The notes under the pieces were generated by a model that made no database searches, was not told the origin of the DNA, and saw nothing but the letters and a program-made list of their open reading frames with translations. A program made the translations under genes and the position numbers. DNA of 17,106 nucleotides from an uncultured Clostridia bacterium (GTDB taxonomy: Bacteria; Bacillota; Clostridia; Christensenellales; UBA1242), in contig CANDFN010000011.1 in assembly GCA_947384015.1 (NCBI GenBank), forward strand, positions 1 through 17,106, given 5' to 3'. Shown one piece after another: positions 1 to 7,086 of the stretch (positions within the stretch are counted from its first letter, which is position 1; every line of letters starts with the position of its first letter).

Positions 1-46
1 AGATGTATTATGGTGACTGGAGTTCAGACGTGTGCTCTTCCGATCT
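1..46. other. Illumina index-adapter sequence (assembly artefact)
   Basis: Positions 12-46 match the TruSeq read-2 adapter from memory, reading GTGACTGGAG to CTTCCGATCT. Positions 1-11 are the complement of the index and the start of the P7 segment. The whole block is the exact reverse complement of 17060-17105. It is not genomic; native sequence begins near 47. Any reading frame through it gives the spurious peptide beginning MVTGVQTCALPI. Confidence 0.98.
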
Positions 47-386
47 GTATCTGGCTAATATTGCCAATAAATTTTGGCAATATATTTTCTATTTGTTTTA
101 ATGTTGGAATTATATCTACTGTTTCAACAATTTTGCCCATAGCATCTAATGTATCTGTTAGCACTCCAAATTTAAAGATTGCAGTATATGTTTTTGTTTT
201 TTGTTGCATAATATCAAATAATTTAGTTGCGCTACCTGTTGTTACAAGTAAAACACCTGTAGCCATTGGGTCTAAAGTGCCTAAATGTCCAACTTTTCTT
301 TGATGCAAAAGACTTTTTACAATGTTTACAACATCAAAACTAGACCAATTCTTAGGTTTATACATGGGAATAATTCCATTAATCAT
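47..386 (-). CDS. truB: tRNA pseudouridine-55 synthase TruB, N-terminal part (truncated by contig end)
   Basis: TruB converts U55 in the T-loop of tRNAs to pseudouridine in the cytoplasm. About 113 native codons are present. The family signature GHLGTLDPMATG is at residues 33-44, counting from the ATG at 386, with the catalytic Asp at 39. The N-terminal YKPKNWSS segment (9-16) is also typical. I choose the ATG at 386 (MINGII) because GAGG lies just upstream and the gene then overlaps the rbfA stop by 8 nt; an in-frame start at 404 would extend further into rbfA. The C-terminal two thirds, including the PUA region, is lost beyond 47, where adapter sequence begins. It is the last visible gene of the rimP-nusA-infB operon, the usual place for truB in Bacillota. 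Confidence 0.95.
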
Positions 387-750
387 TATCCTCATCATCC
401 TCACTTGTGGTATATTTGATATCTTTTAATATATTATTTATTTTTGCTGCATACTCTTCGCTATTGTCTAGTCTAAATTCAAGACGAGGAGTTTTTCTTA
501 GTTTAATATGTTTAGATAAACTACCTCTAATAAAACTACCTGCTCCTTTAATTCTTGCCAAAACTTCTTCTTTAGGTGTTGTGCCAATACTACTTATAAA
601 AACATGTGCGATATCTAAATCTGGTGTAACTTCAACAGCACATACACTAATAATTGCATCTATTTGTGGATCTCGCAATTCATTATCTATAATGTAAGAT
701 AAATGCTTTTGAATTTCACTATTGATGCGTTCTAGTCTAATATTTTTCAT
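379..750 (-). CDS. rbfA: 30S ribosome-binding factor A
   Basis: RbfA is a small KH-type RNA-binding protein that helps late maturation of the 30S subunit around the 5' end of 16S rRNA. The 123-residue product has the typical length. It shows the N-terminal RLERINSEIQ, the ELRDP segment and the family motif LRKTPRLEFRLDNS near residues 84-97, followed by an acidic tail (EDDEDND). Its ATG overlaps the infB stop by one base (TAATG), which suggests translational coupling. The truB start overlaps its 3' end. This order, infB-rbfA-truB, is conserved across bacteria and supports the call. Confidence 0.96.
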   Translation of the reverse strand: MKNIRLERINSEIQKHLSYIIDNELRDPQIDAIISVCAVEVTPDLDIAHVFISSIGTTPKEEVLARIKGAGSFIRGSLSKHIKLRKTPRLEFRLDNSEEYAAKINNILKDIKYTTSEDDEDND

Positions 751-3308
751 TAATCTTCAATCCTTTTAAGAGAGAAGCACTCTATTCTATCACCAACTGC
801 ATAACCTTCGTAGCCAAACTTAATACCACATTCTCTATCTTTTAAAGCTTCTTTAACGTCGTCTTTAACAATTTTAACAGAATGAATATCTGTTGTTGCA
901 ATTAATTCATCGCCACGATAAATTTTTGCATGTTCACCACGCACAATTTTGCCATCAGTAACTCTACAACCAGCAACTAAACCTGCTGTAGAGAGTTTAA
1001 ATACGGCTATAACCTCAGCTTTACCAACATAAACTTCTTCATATTTTGGCTCTTTTAAGCCTTTTACAGCGCGTTCAATGTCATCTATAAGTTCATAAAT
1101 AATCTTATAAGAGTTAATTGTAACTTTCATTCTGCCAGCTAGTGTTTTTACTTTGCTATCTTGCCCTACGTTAAAGGCTACTACCATAGCAGATGACGCG
1201 TTTGCAAGTATTAAATCACTTTCGTTAATAGCACCTACGCCACTATGAAGAATATTAATTTTTACTTCTTCATTTTCTAATTTTGAAACAGATGCTTTAA
1301 TTGCTTCAAGTGAACCATGCACATCTGTTTTAACAATAAGGTTAAGAACCTTCATGTCTTTTTCTGCTGATTTTTGTATTAAATCTTCTAATGTGCTACC
1401 ACCGCTATTCTTTATTAAGTCTTCCTTAATTTTAGCCTTACGATCTTCTACAATTTGTTTGGACAATTTTTCATCCACAACGGTAAATGCTTCACCCGCG
1501 TTTGGCACTTCGTTAAAGCCCAAAACTGTTACAGGCATTGATGGAGATGCTACTTTCACACTTTTTCCATTTTCGTCCATCATTGCTTTTACTTTACAAA
1601 TGGTTGTGCCACACACAATGGTGTCGCCAACTTTTAATGAACCGTCCATAACAATCAATGATGCTATAGCACCCTTCCCTTTATCTAATCTAGATTCTAA
1701 TATTGTGCCCATTGCATGAACATTAGGGTTAGCTTTAAGGTTTTGAACTTCGGCAACCAATAAAATTGTTTCTAGCAATTTATCTATGCCTTCACCGGTG
1801 TGAGCAGAAATCTTACAAATAATAGCGTCTCCGCCCCATTCTTCTGGTAGAACATTGTTTTCTGCAAGTTGTTGTAAAATTCTATCTGGATTAGCCTGTT
1901 GTTTATCCATTTTGTTTATTGCAACAATCATAGGAATGTTTGCAGATTTTATATGGTTAATTGCCTCTACAGTTTGTGGCATTATACCATCATCAGCGGC
2001 AACAATTAAAATTGCAATATCCGTAACAGATGCACCACGCGCACGCATGGCTGTAAAGGCTTCGTGCCCTGGAGTATCAATAAAGGTAATATATTTATCT
2101 TTTACATTTACTCTGTATGCACCAATAGCTTGAGTAATACCACCAGCTTCTGCAGATGTAACTTTAGTTTTACGAATATAATCAAGTAAACTGGTTTTAC
2201 CATGGTCTACATGCCCCATCACTGTTACAATTGGCGGACGTGTAACAGCTTCAGCTTCAGAGTAAGATCTAATGTCTTTTTGAACATCTATTAGTTTTTC
2301 TTCGCTAGTTTTGTCTAATTTTTGTATTAACTCAATGCCCATATCAGACATAACAAGTTCCGCCGTGCCAAAGTCTATTGTGCTGTTGATTGTAACCATC
2401 ATGCCTAAAATCATGAACTTTTTAATTATCTCGCTTACTGGTTTACCGCTTAATTCTGACAATAATTTTATTGTAATATTTTCGGTATTTATAGTAACTG
2501 GGCCAACAACTCTTTCAACTTTATTTACAACTTCTTCTTTCTTTTTAGTGCGAACTTTACGGCTAACTTCTCTGTCTTCAAATTCGTTTGCCTCAATAAT
2601 ACCACGCTTAATTAAATCGCGTTTGTTGTATGCGTGCTTTTCCTCATATCGGTTGTTATCTTTAGGCTTATTATTAAAATTGCGTGCTGGTGTTGCGGTA
2701 ATTATTGGTTGAGCATAATTAATTGACGGACGTTTGTTGTTGTCTCTATTAAATTGAGGGCGATTGCCTGCTTGATTATTAAATGGACGCTGACCATTGT
2801 TTTGATAACGTTGTTGTCCGTTGTTGTTTTGATTATTGAATGGTTTATTAAATGGTCTGTTTTGGTTAAAGTTGCGTTGACCATTATTTTGATTGTAGTT
2901 ATTATTTTGATTATATCTTTGACCATTATGATTGTAATTATTGTTTTGATTGTTGCGATTATATTGTTGATTCTGCTGTTGGTAAGGTTGCCTTCTATCT
3001 GTTTGATTATTATAATTTTGATTATTATAATTAGGCCTTTGTTTTGGTTTCTCTGCTTCTATAACAGGTGCAGGAGCAGGCTCTGGAGTTACAACCTTTT
3101 CTTCTACTTTTGGTTCTGGTTCTGGGGTTTTTGTTGATTGCAAAATAATGGCACTCTCTTTTTCTTTAAGTGTCCTTGTAAATGAGCTCATGTCAGTTTT
3201 TAAATTATAAAACTTTTCTGCAAGCGAAATAATCAACTTATCCTTAACCATTGATTGAAGTTGTTTAATTGCTCTATTAAATTCTTGATTTTTTGTTTCG
3301 TTAGCCAA
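750..3308 (-). CDS. infB: Translation initiation factor IF-2 with Asn/Gln-rich N-terminal region
   Basis: IF-2 is the GTPase that places fMet-tRNA on the 30S subunit and promotes subunit joining. The product is 852 residues. Residues 1-60 are charged and helical. Residues 61-89 are rich in Pro and Glu. Residues 91-200 form an Asn/Gln-rich tract. An IF2_N domain lies at about 274-326. The G domain has G1 GHVDHGKT (365-372), DTPGH (411-415) and NKMD (465-468), and domains II-IV run to the C terminus. The start is probably TTG at 3306-3308: AAGGAG lies 10 nt upstream, and the first ATG would be at residue 20. The gene overlaps the L7Ae gene by 8 nt and rbfA by 1 nt. The G domain and C terminus are ordinary; the low-complexity tract is the unusual part. 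Confidence 0.97.
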   Translation of the reverse strand: MANETKNQEFNRAIKQLQSMVKDKLIISLAEKFYNLKTDMSSFTRTLKEKESAIILQSTKTPEPEPKVEEKVVTPEPAPAPVIEAEKPKQRPNYNNQNYNNQTDRRQPYQQQNQQYNRNNQNNNYNHNGQRYNQNNNYNQNNGQRNFNQNRPFNKPFNNQNNNGQQRYQNNGQRPFNNQAGNRPQFNRDNNKRPSINYAQPIITATPARNFNNKPKDNNRYEEKHAYNKRDLIKRGIIEANEFEDREVSRKVRTKKKEEVVNKVERVVGPVTINTENITIKLLSELSGKPVSEIIKKFMILGMMVTINSTIDFGTAELVMSDMGIELIQKLDKTSEEKLIDVQKDIRSYSEAEAVTRPPIVTVMGHVDHGKTSLLDYIRKTKVTSAEAGGITQAIGAYRVNVKDKYITFIDTPGHEAFTAMRARGASVTDIAILIVAADDGIMPQTVEAINHIKSANIPMIVAINKMDKQQANPDRILQQLAENNVLPEEWGGDAIICKISAHTGEGIDKLLETILLVAEVQNLKANPNVHAMGTILESRLDKGKGAIASLIVMDGSLKVGDTIVCGTTICKVKAMMDENGKSVKVASPSMPVTVLGFNEVPNAGEAFTVVDEKLSKQIVEDRKAKIKEDLIKNSGGSTLEDLIQKSAEKDMKVLNLIVKTDVHGSLEAIKASVSKLENEEVKINILHSGVGAINESDLILANASSAMVVAFNVGQDSKVKTLAGRMKVTINSYKIIYELIDDIERAVKGLKEPKYEEVYVGKAEVIAVFKLSTAGLVAGCRVTDGKIVRGEHAKIYRGDELIATTDIHSVKIVKDDVKEALKDRECGIKFGYEGYAVGDRIECFSLKRIED
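2709..3038 (-). repeat. Low-complexity Asn/Gln-rich coding tract within infB
   Basis: This stretch encodes IF-2 residues 91-200. By hand count, 59 of residues 91-190 are Asn or Gln (38 N, 21 Q), with scattered Tyr, Phe and Arg, a few Gly, and only two acidic residues. The DNA is a degenerate short repeat of AAT, CAA and TAT-type codons. The skew creates long spurious open frames on both strands between about 2700 and 3140. Confidence 0.9.
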
Positions 3309-3600
3309 CAGTAATTATCTCCTTATTATTTATTATTGCTTTGCTTAAATTTTCATCAGTAAGTGCTACAATCTTTATTTTTTCTATGTTTGTTAATTTC
3401 TCTAATGGAATATTGGTTATTATGCATTCACACCCATTTTTCTCTGCCAAATTTTTTGCAAGGTTTTTTAAATTATCTGTTGCAGAGCAACACACTAAAA
3501 TCAAATACAACTTTTCTTTAGTGTGTTTTAAATGAGTTTGACCAGTTAATAACTTATTTGCTTTTCTAGCAAAACCAACATAACTAACAATCTTGTTCAT
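3301..3600 (-). CDS. L7Ae-family ribosomal/K-turn-binding protein (YlxQ-like)
   Basis: This 99-residue protein belongs to the L7Ae/L30e/YlxQ family, small proteins that bind kink-turn RNA and the ribosome. The signature is the N-terminal GFARKANKLLTGQ (residues 9-21), followed by a LYLILVCCSATDN strand-helix that corresponds to the LVLVAxDAS motif. The length fits the family. The ATG at 3600 has GGAGA four to five bases upstream and overlaps the end of ylxR by 17 nt. Its own stop overlaps the infB start by 8 nt. The nusA-ylxR-ylxQ-infB arrangement is characteristic of Bacillota. The precise cellular role of this family member is not established by sequence. Confidence 0.9.
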   Translation of the reverse strand: MNKIVSYVGFARKANKLLTGQTHLKHTKEKLYLILVCCSATDNLKNLAKNLAEKNGCECIITNIPLEKLTNIEKIKIVALTDENLSKAIINNKEIITVG

Positions 3601-3832
3601 ATTCTCCTAATTTATCATATATTAAACTGCTAACATTCATCTTAAAAGCACGGTTTAATAAATGTTTTTTTACTGTTAATTGTAGGCAGTTTTTATCTTT
3701 ACATATATATGCTCCACGACCGCCAAGTTTGTATTTTAAATCTAACACAAATTCGTCGTTTAATTTTGCAATGCGTAACATCTCTTTTTGCTTTTTTATT
3801 TGCCTACAAGCCACACATTTTCTATCTAGCAC
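3584..3832 (-). CDS. ylxR: YlxR-family RNA-binding/regulatory protein
   Basis: The 82-residue protein matches the YlxR family (DUF448), small basic proteins encoded between nusA and infB and proposed to bind RNA or nucleoid components. Visible markers are RKCVACRQIKKQKEMLRI at residues 4-21 and the GGRGAYICKDKNC block around 37-49. The start is GTG at 3830-3832, with AGGAGAG immediately upstream and an 8-nt gap from the nusA stop. No in-frame ATG gives a better start without losing the conserved Arg-Lys-Cys. It is co-transcribed with nusA and overlaps the next gene. Confidence 0.93.
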   Translation of the reverse strand: MLDRKCVACRQIKKQKEMLRIAKLNDEFVLDLKYKLGGRGAYICKDKNCLQLTVKKHLLNRAFKMNVSSLIYDKLGEYEQDC

Positions 3833-3840
3833 AATCTCTC

Positions 3841-4965
3841 CTACTCGTCTATATCGGCAAAGAAATCGTCATCTAATATTATGTTTGCATTTGATGCATT
3901 AACAACATCGTTTTTCTCATGTGATTCTATACCCTTACTTGGTTTTACATCAATTTTGTAACCAGTAAGTTTAGCAGCTAATCTTACATTGTGTCCGCCA
4001 CGGCCAATTGCAAGAGAAAGTTTGTTTTCTGGCACAAGAACATTTGCAACACCGGCTGCTGTGTCTACAGTAATTTCGCTAACTTCTGCTGGACTTAAAG
4101 CTGCAATAATGTAATCTGCTGGATTTTCATTATAATTAATTATATCAATTTTTTCTCCATGTAATTCATTAATTACAGAGTTTATTCTGCTTCCTCTATT
4201 ACCAACACAAGCGCCTACAGCGTCAAGATTTGGAACTTTAGTAGAAACTGCAATTTTAGTGCGAAGCCCTGCTTCACGCACTATATTTACAATATTCACA
4301 TCGCCGTTTTGTAATTCTGGAACTTCAATTTCTAATAACAAACGAACAAAGTTTGCATGTGTTCTGCTAACTTGAACAACAGAACCGCGGAAATCTTCTT
4401 TGATGTGGCGAACATAAACTTTAATTCTATCGCCTACTTTAAAGTTGTCGTTTGGTAAAAGGTCCCGTTTAGTTAATAAACCTTCAAGTGTAGTGCCACC
4501 AATTTCTAAGTAAACATTTTCTCCATCAATACGTTTAACATTGGTTACAACAAGTTTACCTTCTTTTTCTGCAATATCTTTGAATATAGATTGTCTTTCA
4601 ATCTCTTTAATCTTTTGTGTTATAACTTGTTTTGCAGTTTGAACAGCTATACGGTTGAAGTCTTTGGTGCTTTCTTCTTCAGAAATAATATCACCAATTT
4701 TGTGAGAGGCTTTAAGTTTTTTAGCATCTTCTAAACTTATTTCTTTATCTTCATCTTCTACAGTTTCAACTACGGTGCGATAAGAATAAATTCTAATAGT
4801 GTTCTTTTCTGGATTTAATTTTACTTGTGCATTTTTTGCCATACCACTATTCTTTTTATATGCGGCAGTTAATGCTTGTTCTAATGCAGAAATAAAAACT
4901 TCTTCATTTATACCTTTTTCTGCTTCTAAATCTTTTAATGCTTCAAAAAAGTCTTTGTTAATCAT
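3841..4965 (-). CDS. nusA: Transcription termination/antitermination factor NusA
   Basis: NusA binds RNA polymerase and nascent RNA to modulate pausing, intrinsic termination and antitermination. The 374-residue product has the Gram-positive layout without C-terminal acidic repeats. The polymerase-binding N-terminal domain spans about 1-120 and the S1 domain about 132-200. KH1 contains VGACVGNRGSRI (250-261). KH2 contains LAIGRGGHNVRLAAKLTG (318-335). A short acidic tail ends in DDDFFADIDE. The ATG at 4965 has AAGGAG upstream and starts 14 nt after the rimP stop. It sits second in the operon, where it is normally found. NusA often regulates its own operon, which makes the hairpin ahead of rimP relevant. 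Confidence 0.97.
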   Translation of the reverse strand: MINKDFFEALKDLEAEKGINEEVFISALEQALTAAYKKNSGMAKNAQVKLNPEKNTIRIYSYRTVVETVEDEDKEISLEDAKKLKASHKIGDIISEEESTKDFNRIAVQTAKQVITQKIKEIERQSIFKDIAEKEGKLVVTNVKRIDGENVYLEIGGTTLEGLLTKRDLLPNDNFKVGDRIKVYVRHIKEDFRGSVVQVSRTHANFVRLLLEIEVPELQNGDVNIVNIVREAGLRTKIAVSTKVPNLDAVGACVGNRGSRINSVINELHGEKIDIINYNENPADYIIAALSPAEVSEITVDTAAGVANVLVPENKLSLAIGRGGHNVRLAAKLTGYKIDVKPSKGIESHEKNDVVNASNANIILDDDFFADIDE

Positions 4966-4979
4966 ATTAATTCTTCTCC

Positions 4980-5438
4980 TTAAAACTCTATATATGGTGT
5001 AATATACGCTACACTTGCGCGATTTATAGAAATATTGTTATCATCTTTGTTAAACACATATTCTTCATTATTATAACCAATCAAAGTTGCTATAAATTCT
5101 TTTAAATTGTCAACTTTATGATATAGTTTTACATTAACTTTATTATTGATGTATTTTTTTAATTGCCAATCGTGTTTAAGAGGTTTATCTAATCCGTAAG
5201 AAGACACATCTAACCTATAAGTTTCATCCCCTGTTGGATTTAAATCGTCCAAACATTCATCTACTGCCTTGCTTACAAATTCGCAATCTTCAATTGTTAC
5301 ACCAGTTTCTTTATCTATATAAATAACTAAGTGCATACCGTCTTGCATTTTTTTGTATTCAACTTCAACCAATTTTATATCCTTAAATCCTTCAAAAATT
5401 GGTTCTATTGCTTGAGTAACCATTTCTGCAACTTTCAT
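4980..5438 (-). CDS. rimP: Ribosome maturation factor RimP
   Basis: RimP assists assembly of the 30S subunit head and central pseudoknot. From the ATG at 5438 the product is 152 residues, the usual family length. The start is fixed by AAGGAGA directly upstream; an in-frame ATG at 5477 would place the coding region through the leader hairpin and add 13 residues of atypical sequence. Family-like segments are the LVEVEYKK strand, the IDKETGVTIEDCEFVSKAVDE block and VSSYGLDKPLK, where the usual form is VSSPGLDRPL. It is the first gene of the rimP-nusA-ylxR-L7Ae-infB-rbfA-truB unit. Confidence 0.95.
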   Translation of the reverse strand: MKVAEMVTQAIEPIFEGFKDIKLVEVEYKKMQDGMHLVIYIDKETGVTIEDCEFVSKAVDECLDDLNPTGDETYRLDVSSYGLDKPLKHDWQLKKYINNKVNVKLYHKVDNLKEFIATLIGYNNEEYVFNKDDNNISINRASVAYITPYIEF

Positions 5439-5458
5439 AATTCTCCTTAAAATTAAGT

Positions 5459-5482
5459 TAGGAGTGGAAAAGCCCACTCCTA
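5459..5482 (-). promoter_or_regulatory. Perfect 9-bp hairpin in the rimP-nusA operon leader
   Basis: On the minus strand the arms are TAGGAGTGG and CCACTCCTA, with a six-base loop (GCTTTT). The element lies between the predicted transcription start (~5487) and the rimP ribosome-binding site (AAGGAG, ~5443-5448), so it occupies most of a roughly 49-nt leader. No clean U-run follows on the minus strand, so it looks less like a terminator than an RNA-stability, protein-binding or attenuation element. The 5' arm itself contains a GGAG sequence locked in the stem. Confidence 0.75.
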
Positions 5483-5493
5483 TCGTCTTTATT

Positions 5494-5522
5494 ATTATAA
5501 CACATAATTAATTAAAAAACAA
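5494..5522 (-). promoter_or_regulatory. Promoter of the rimP-nusA-infB operon
   Basis: On the minus strand, TTGTTT (5517-5522) and TATAAT (5494-5499) are separated by 17 bp. The -10 is a perfect consensus and the -35 matches at TTG. The predicted start of transcription is near 5487. The promoter sits immediately after the stop of the shortened polC gene, so the operon need not depend on read-through. Confidence 0.75.
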
Positions 5523-5527
5523 TACTT

Positions 5528-7045
5528 TTACATCAATTTTATAAAAACTTTTGCGGTAGCTGTGGCGTCATTTACTGCTCTGTGCGCATTTTCTAGTATG
5601 ACACCCAACCTTTCAACAATTGTATGTAATTTATAATTTCTTAAACCCGGCAATTTACTTCTTGCCATCTCCATTGTATCCATTTTAGGATTATCAAAAT
5701 CGTAAGAGAATTTTTTTGCAACGTTATAAATAAAACCTAAGTCAAAGTTTACATTATGGCCTACTAATGTAGAACCGTAACAGTATTTATAAAAGTCAGG
5801 TAAAACATAGTTTATTGTTGGGGCATCTTTAACCATTGCATCTGTAATGCCTGTTAATTTTACAATTTCTGATGGGATATTTTTACTTGGTTTTACAAAA
5901 GTAGAAAACACACTTACAATCTTACCATTTTCTATTTTACAAGCACCAATTTCTATAATTTCATCTTTACTAGCTTCTAGACCAGTAGTTTCTAAGTCAA
6001 ATACAACATAGTTCCCTTCAAAAGATTTTTCATCGTCATCAAACAAACCGCTTTGATGATAATCTACATAATCTTGTGGGAATACAGTATGATACTCTTC
6101 ATTAACGCGTTTTGCTTTAGACTTTATTTCTTCTTTAGAATAATTACATCTGGCAATGGTATATGCTGTAAAACTTAACTTTCCATTAAATGTTTTAAAT
6201 GAACCATGACAACAAACTTTCATGCCAACGTCTAATATGCCAAATTTATTTTCATCCGCTTGACGAGGGAAAAGAGAACAATACATTAATGCACCCTCAC
6301 ATCTTAATGCAAAACTAAAGAAAGCATGCTCTACTTCTGTTGTCTCTCCATTATGTTTATGTTGACGTTTATATGTTCGCTTTTGAAGGTTGCTTATTTC
6401 ACCGCAAATAACTACATTTTCAACTGGAGATTTTATTTTAGAGAAATCGCTGGCTAACGAAAAATCGGTTTTGCCAATTATATCTTCTATATTTGTTAGT
6501 TTATAAACGGTTTTTTCTTCTGCCTCTTTTATACTTTGCATAAATTCCATATTGCTTTCAATTATATTAGATACAACTTCATCTCCATGTTTTTCAAACT
6601 TAACAGAAAAGTCTGCAAGGAAACTATCTTTAAACTTGTTTGCAATTAATTCTTCCCTATTGTTATCGGTAGCATATGCGTATGCTGTTGGGTTTAACTT
6701 TAGAGTTATTGTAACATTTAAACCGTTTATATCAACCGAAACATCATCGTATGTAAAGTTTTTAGAAAGTGCAGGATAATCATTTACAATTGTAGTATAA
6801 GCATGATTTGCCAATACTCGCTTGTCTAAAGGGCATGCTATAAAATTGAGGTCAAATTTAACAAAATCTCCTACTATTTCTTTAACCTTATTTAATATAA
6901 CTTCTTTATTTTCCTGTTTAGGAGTAAATGCTTGTGGATTGTGCAAAAAATTAATTACACAAGTGTTTGTCTTTTCTGTGTAAACTGCATCTTTAAATTT
7001 TATGCCATCAAAAAGCCTATTTAAAATTTCTAACTGACTATTCAC
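5528..7045 (-). CDS. PolC-related protein lacking PHP and polymerase domains (N-terminal + OB + DEDDh exonuclease)
   Basis: The position between rseP and rimP and the N-terminal sequence identify this as the polC locus, but the product is 505 residues against the roughly 1,400 usual for Gram-positive DNA polymerase III alpha. Residues 1-205 resemble the PolC N-terminal domains. About 208-305 looks like the OB fold (VVICGEISNL, FKTFNGKLSFTAYTIARC). An acidic linker leads directly into a DnaQ-type exonuclease with all five DEDDh residues: D350 and E352 (FDLETTG), D435 (GHNVNFDLGF), and H488 and D493 (HRAVNDATA). Neither half of the PHP domain that normally flanks the exonuclease is present, nor is any polymerase domain. 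The gene stops with TAA at the natural end of the exonuclease helix. I place the start at GTG 7043-7045, because an upstream GTG at 7063 would fall upstream of the -10 box. It could be a proofreading or repair nuclease. Confidence 0.85.
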   Translation of the reverse strand: MNSQLEILNRLFDGIKFKDAVYTEKTNTCVINFLHNPQAFTPKQENKEVILNKVKEIVGDFVKFDLNFIACPLDKRVLANHAYTTIVNDYPALSKNFTYDDVSVDINGLNVTITLKLNPTAYAYATDNNREELIANKFKDSFLADFSVKFEKHGDEVVSNIIESNMEFMQSIKEAEEKTVYKLTNIEDIIGKTDFSLASDFSKIKSPVENVVICGEISNLQKRTYKRQHKHNGETTEVEHAFFSFALRCEGALMYCSLFPRQADENKFGILDVGMKVCCHGSFKTFNGKLSFTAYTIARCNYSKEEIKSKAKRVNEEYHTVFPQDYVDYHQSGLFDDDEKSFEGNYVVFDLETTGLEASKDEIIEIGACKIENGKIVSVFSTFVKPSKNIPSEIVKLTGITDAMVKDAPTINYVLPDFYKYCYGSTLVGHNVNFDLGFIYNVAKKFSYDFDNPKMDTMEMARSKLPGLRNYKLHTIVERLGVILENAHRAVNDATATAKVFIKLM

Positions 7046-7051
7046 CTTGCT

Positions 7052-7080
7052 ATTGTAACACAAAATGAAAATTTTGTCAA
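7052..7080 (-). promoter_or_regulatory. Near-consensus promoter for the PolC-related gene (leaderless)
   Basis: On the minus strand, TTGACA (7075-7080, perfect) and TACAAT (7052-7057, five of six) are spaced 17 bp apart. The -10 is followed by six bases (AGCAAG) and then GTG at 7045. With the normal 7-base distance, transcription would start on the G of that GTG, so the mRNA would lack a 5' untranslated region. Confidence 0.8.
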
Positions 7081-7086
7081 ATTAAA

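Noticed and set aside
10..303. Plus-strand open frame of 97 codons beginning MVTGVQTCALPI
   Set aside because: It starts in adapter sequence and then runs antisense through truB.
2702..2926. Additional minus-strand open frame of 74 codons, and a plus-strand one at 2754-3137
   Set aside because: Both are alternative readings of the Asn/Gln-rich repeat in infB and consist of low-complexity Ile/Thr or Ile/Leu/Val.
2760..3040. Short repeated units as a CRISPR array
   Set aside because: The units are irregular, lack spacers of constant length and are in frame within infB.
5459..5482. Hairpin ahead of rimP as the terminator of the PolC-related gene
   Set aside because: It lies downstream of the rimP promoter and is followed on the minus strand by mixed sequence, not a U-run.
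7045..7063. Upstream GTG start for the PolC-related gene at 7063
   Set aside because: It lies upstream of the -10 box of a near-consensus promoter and would not be in the transcript from it.
7058..7074. CAAAA...TTTTG hairpin after rseP as a terminator
   Set aside because: Only five A-T-rich pairs with no G-C core, and it coincides with the spacer of the polC promoter.
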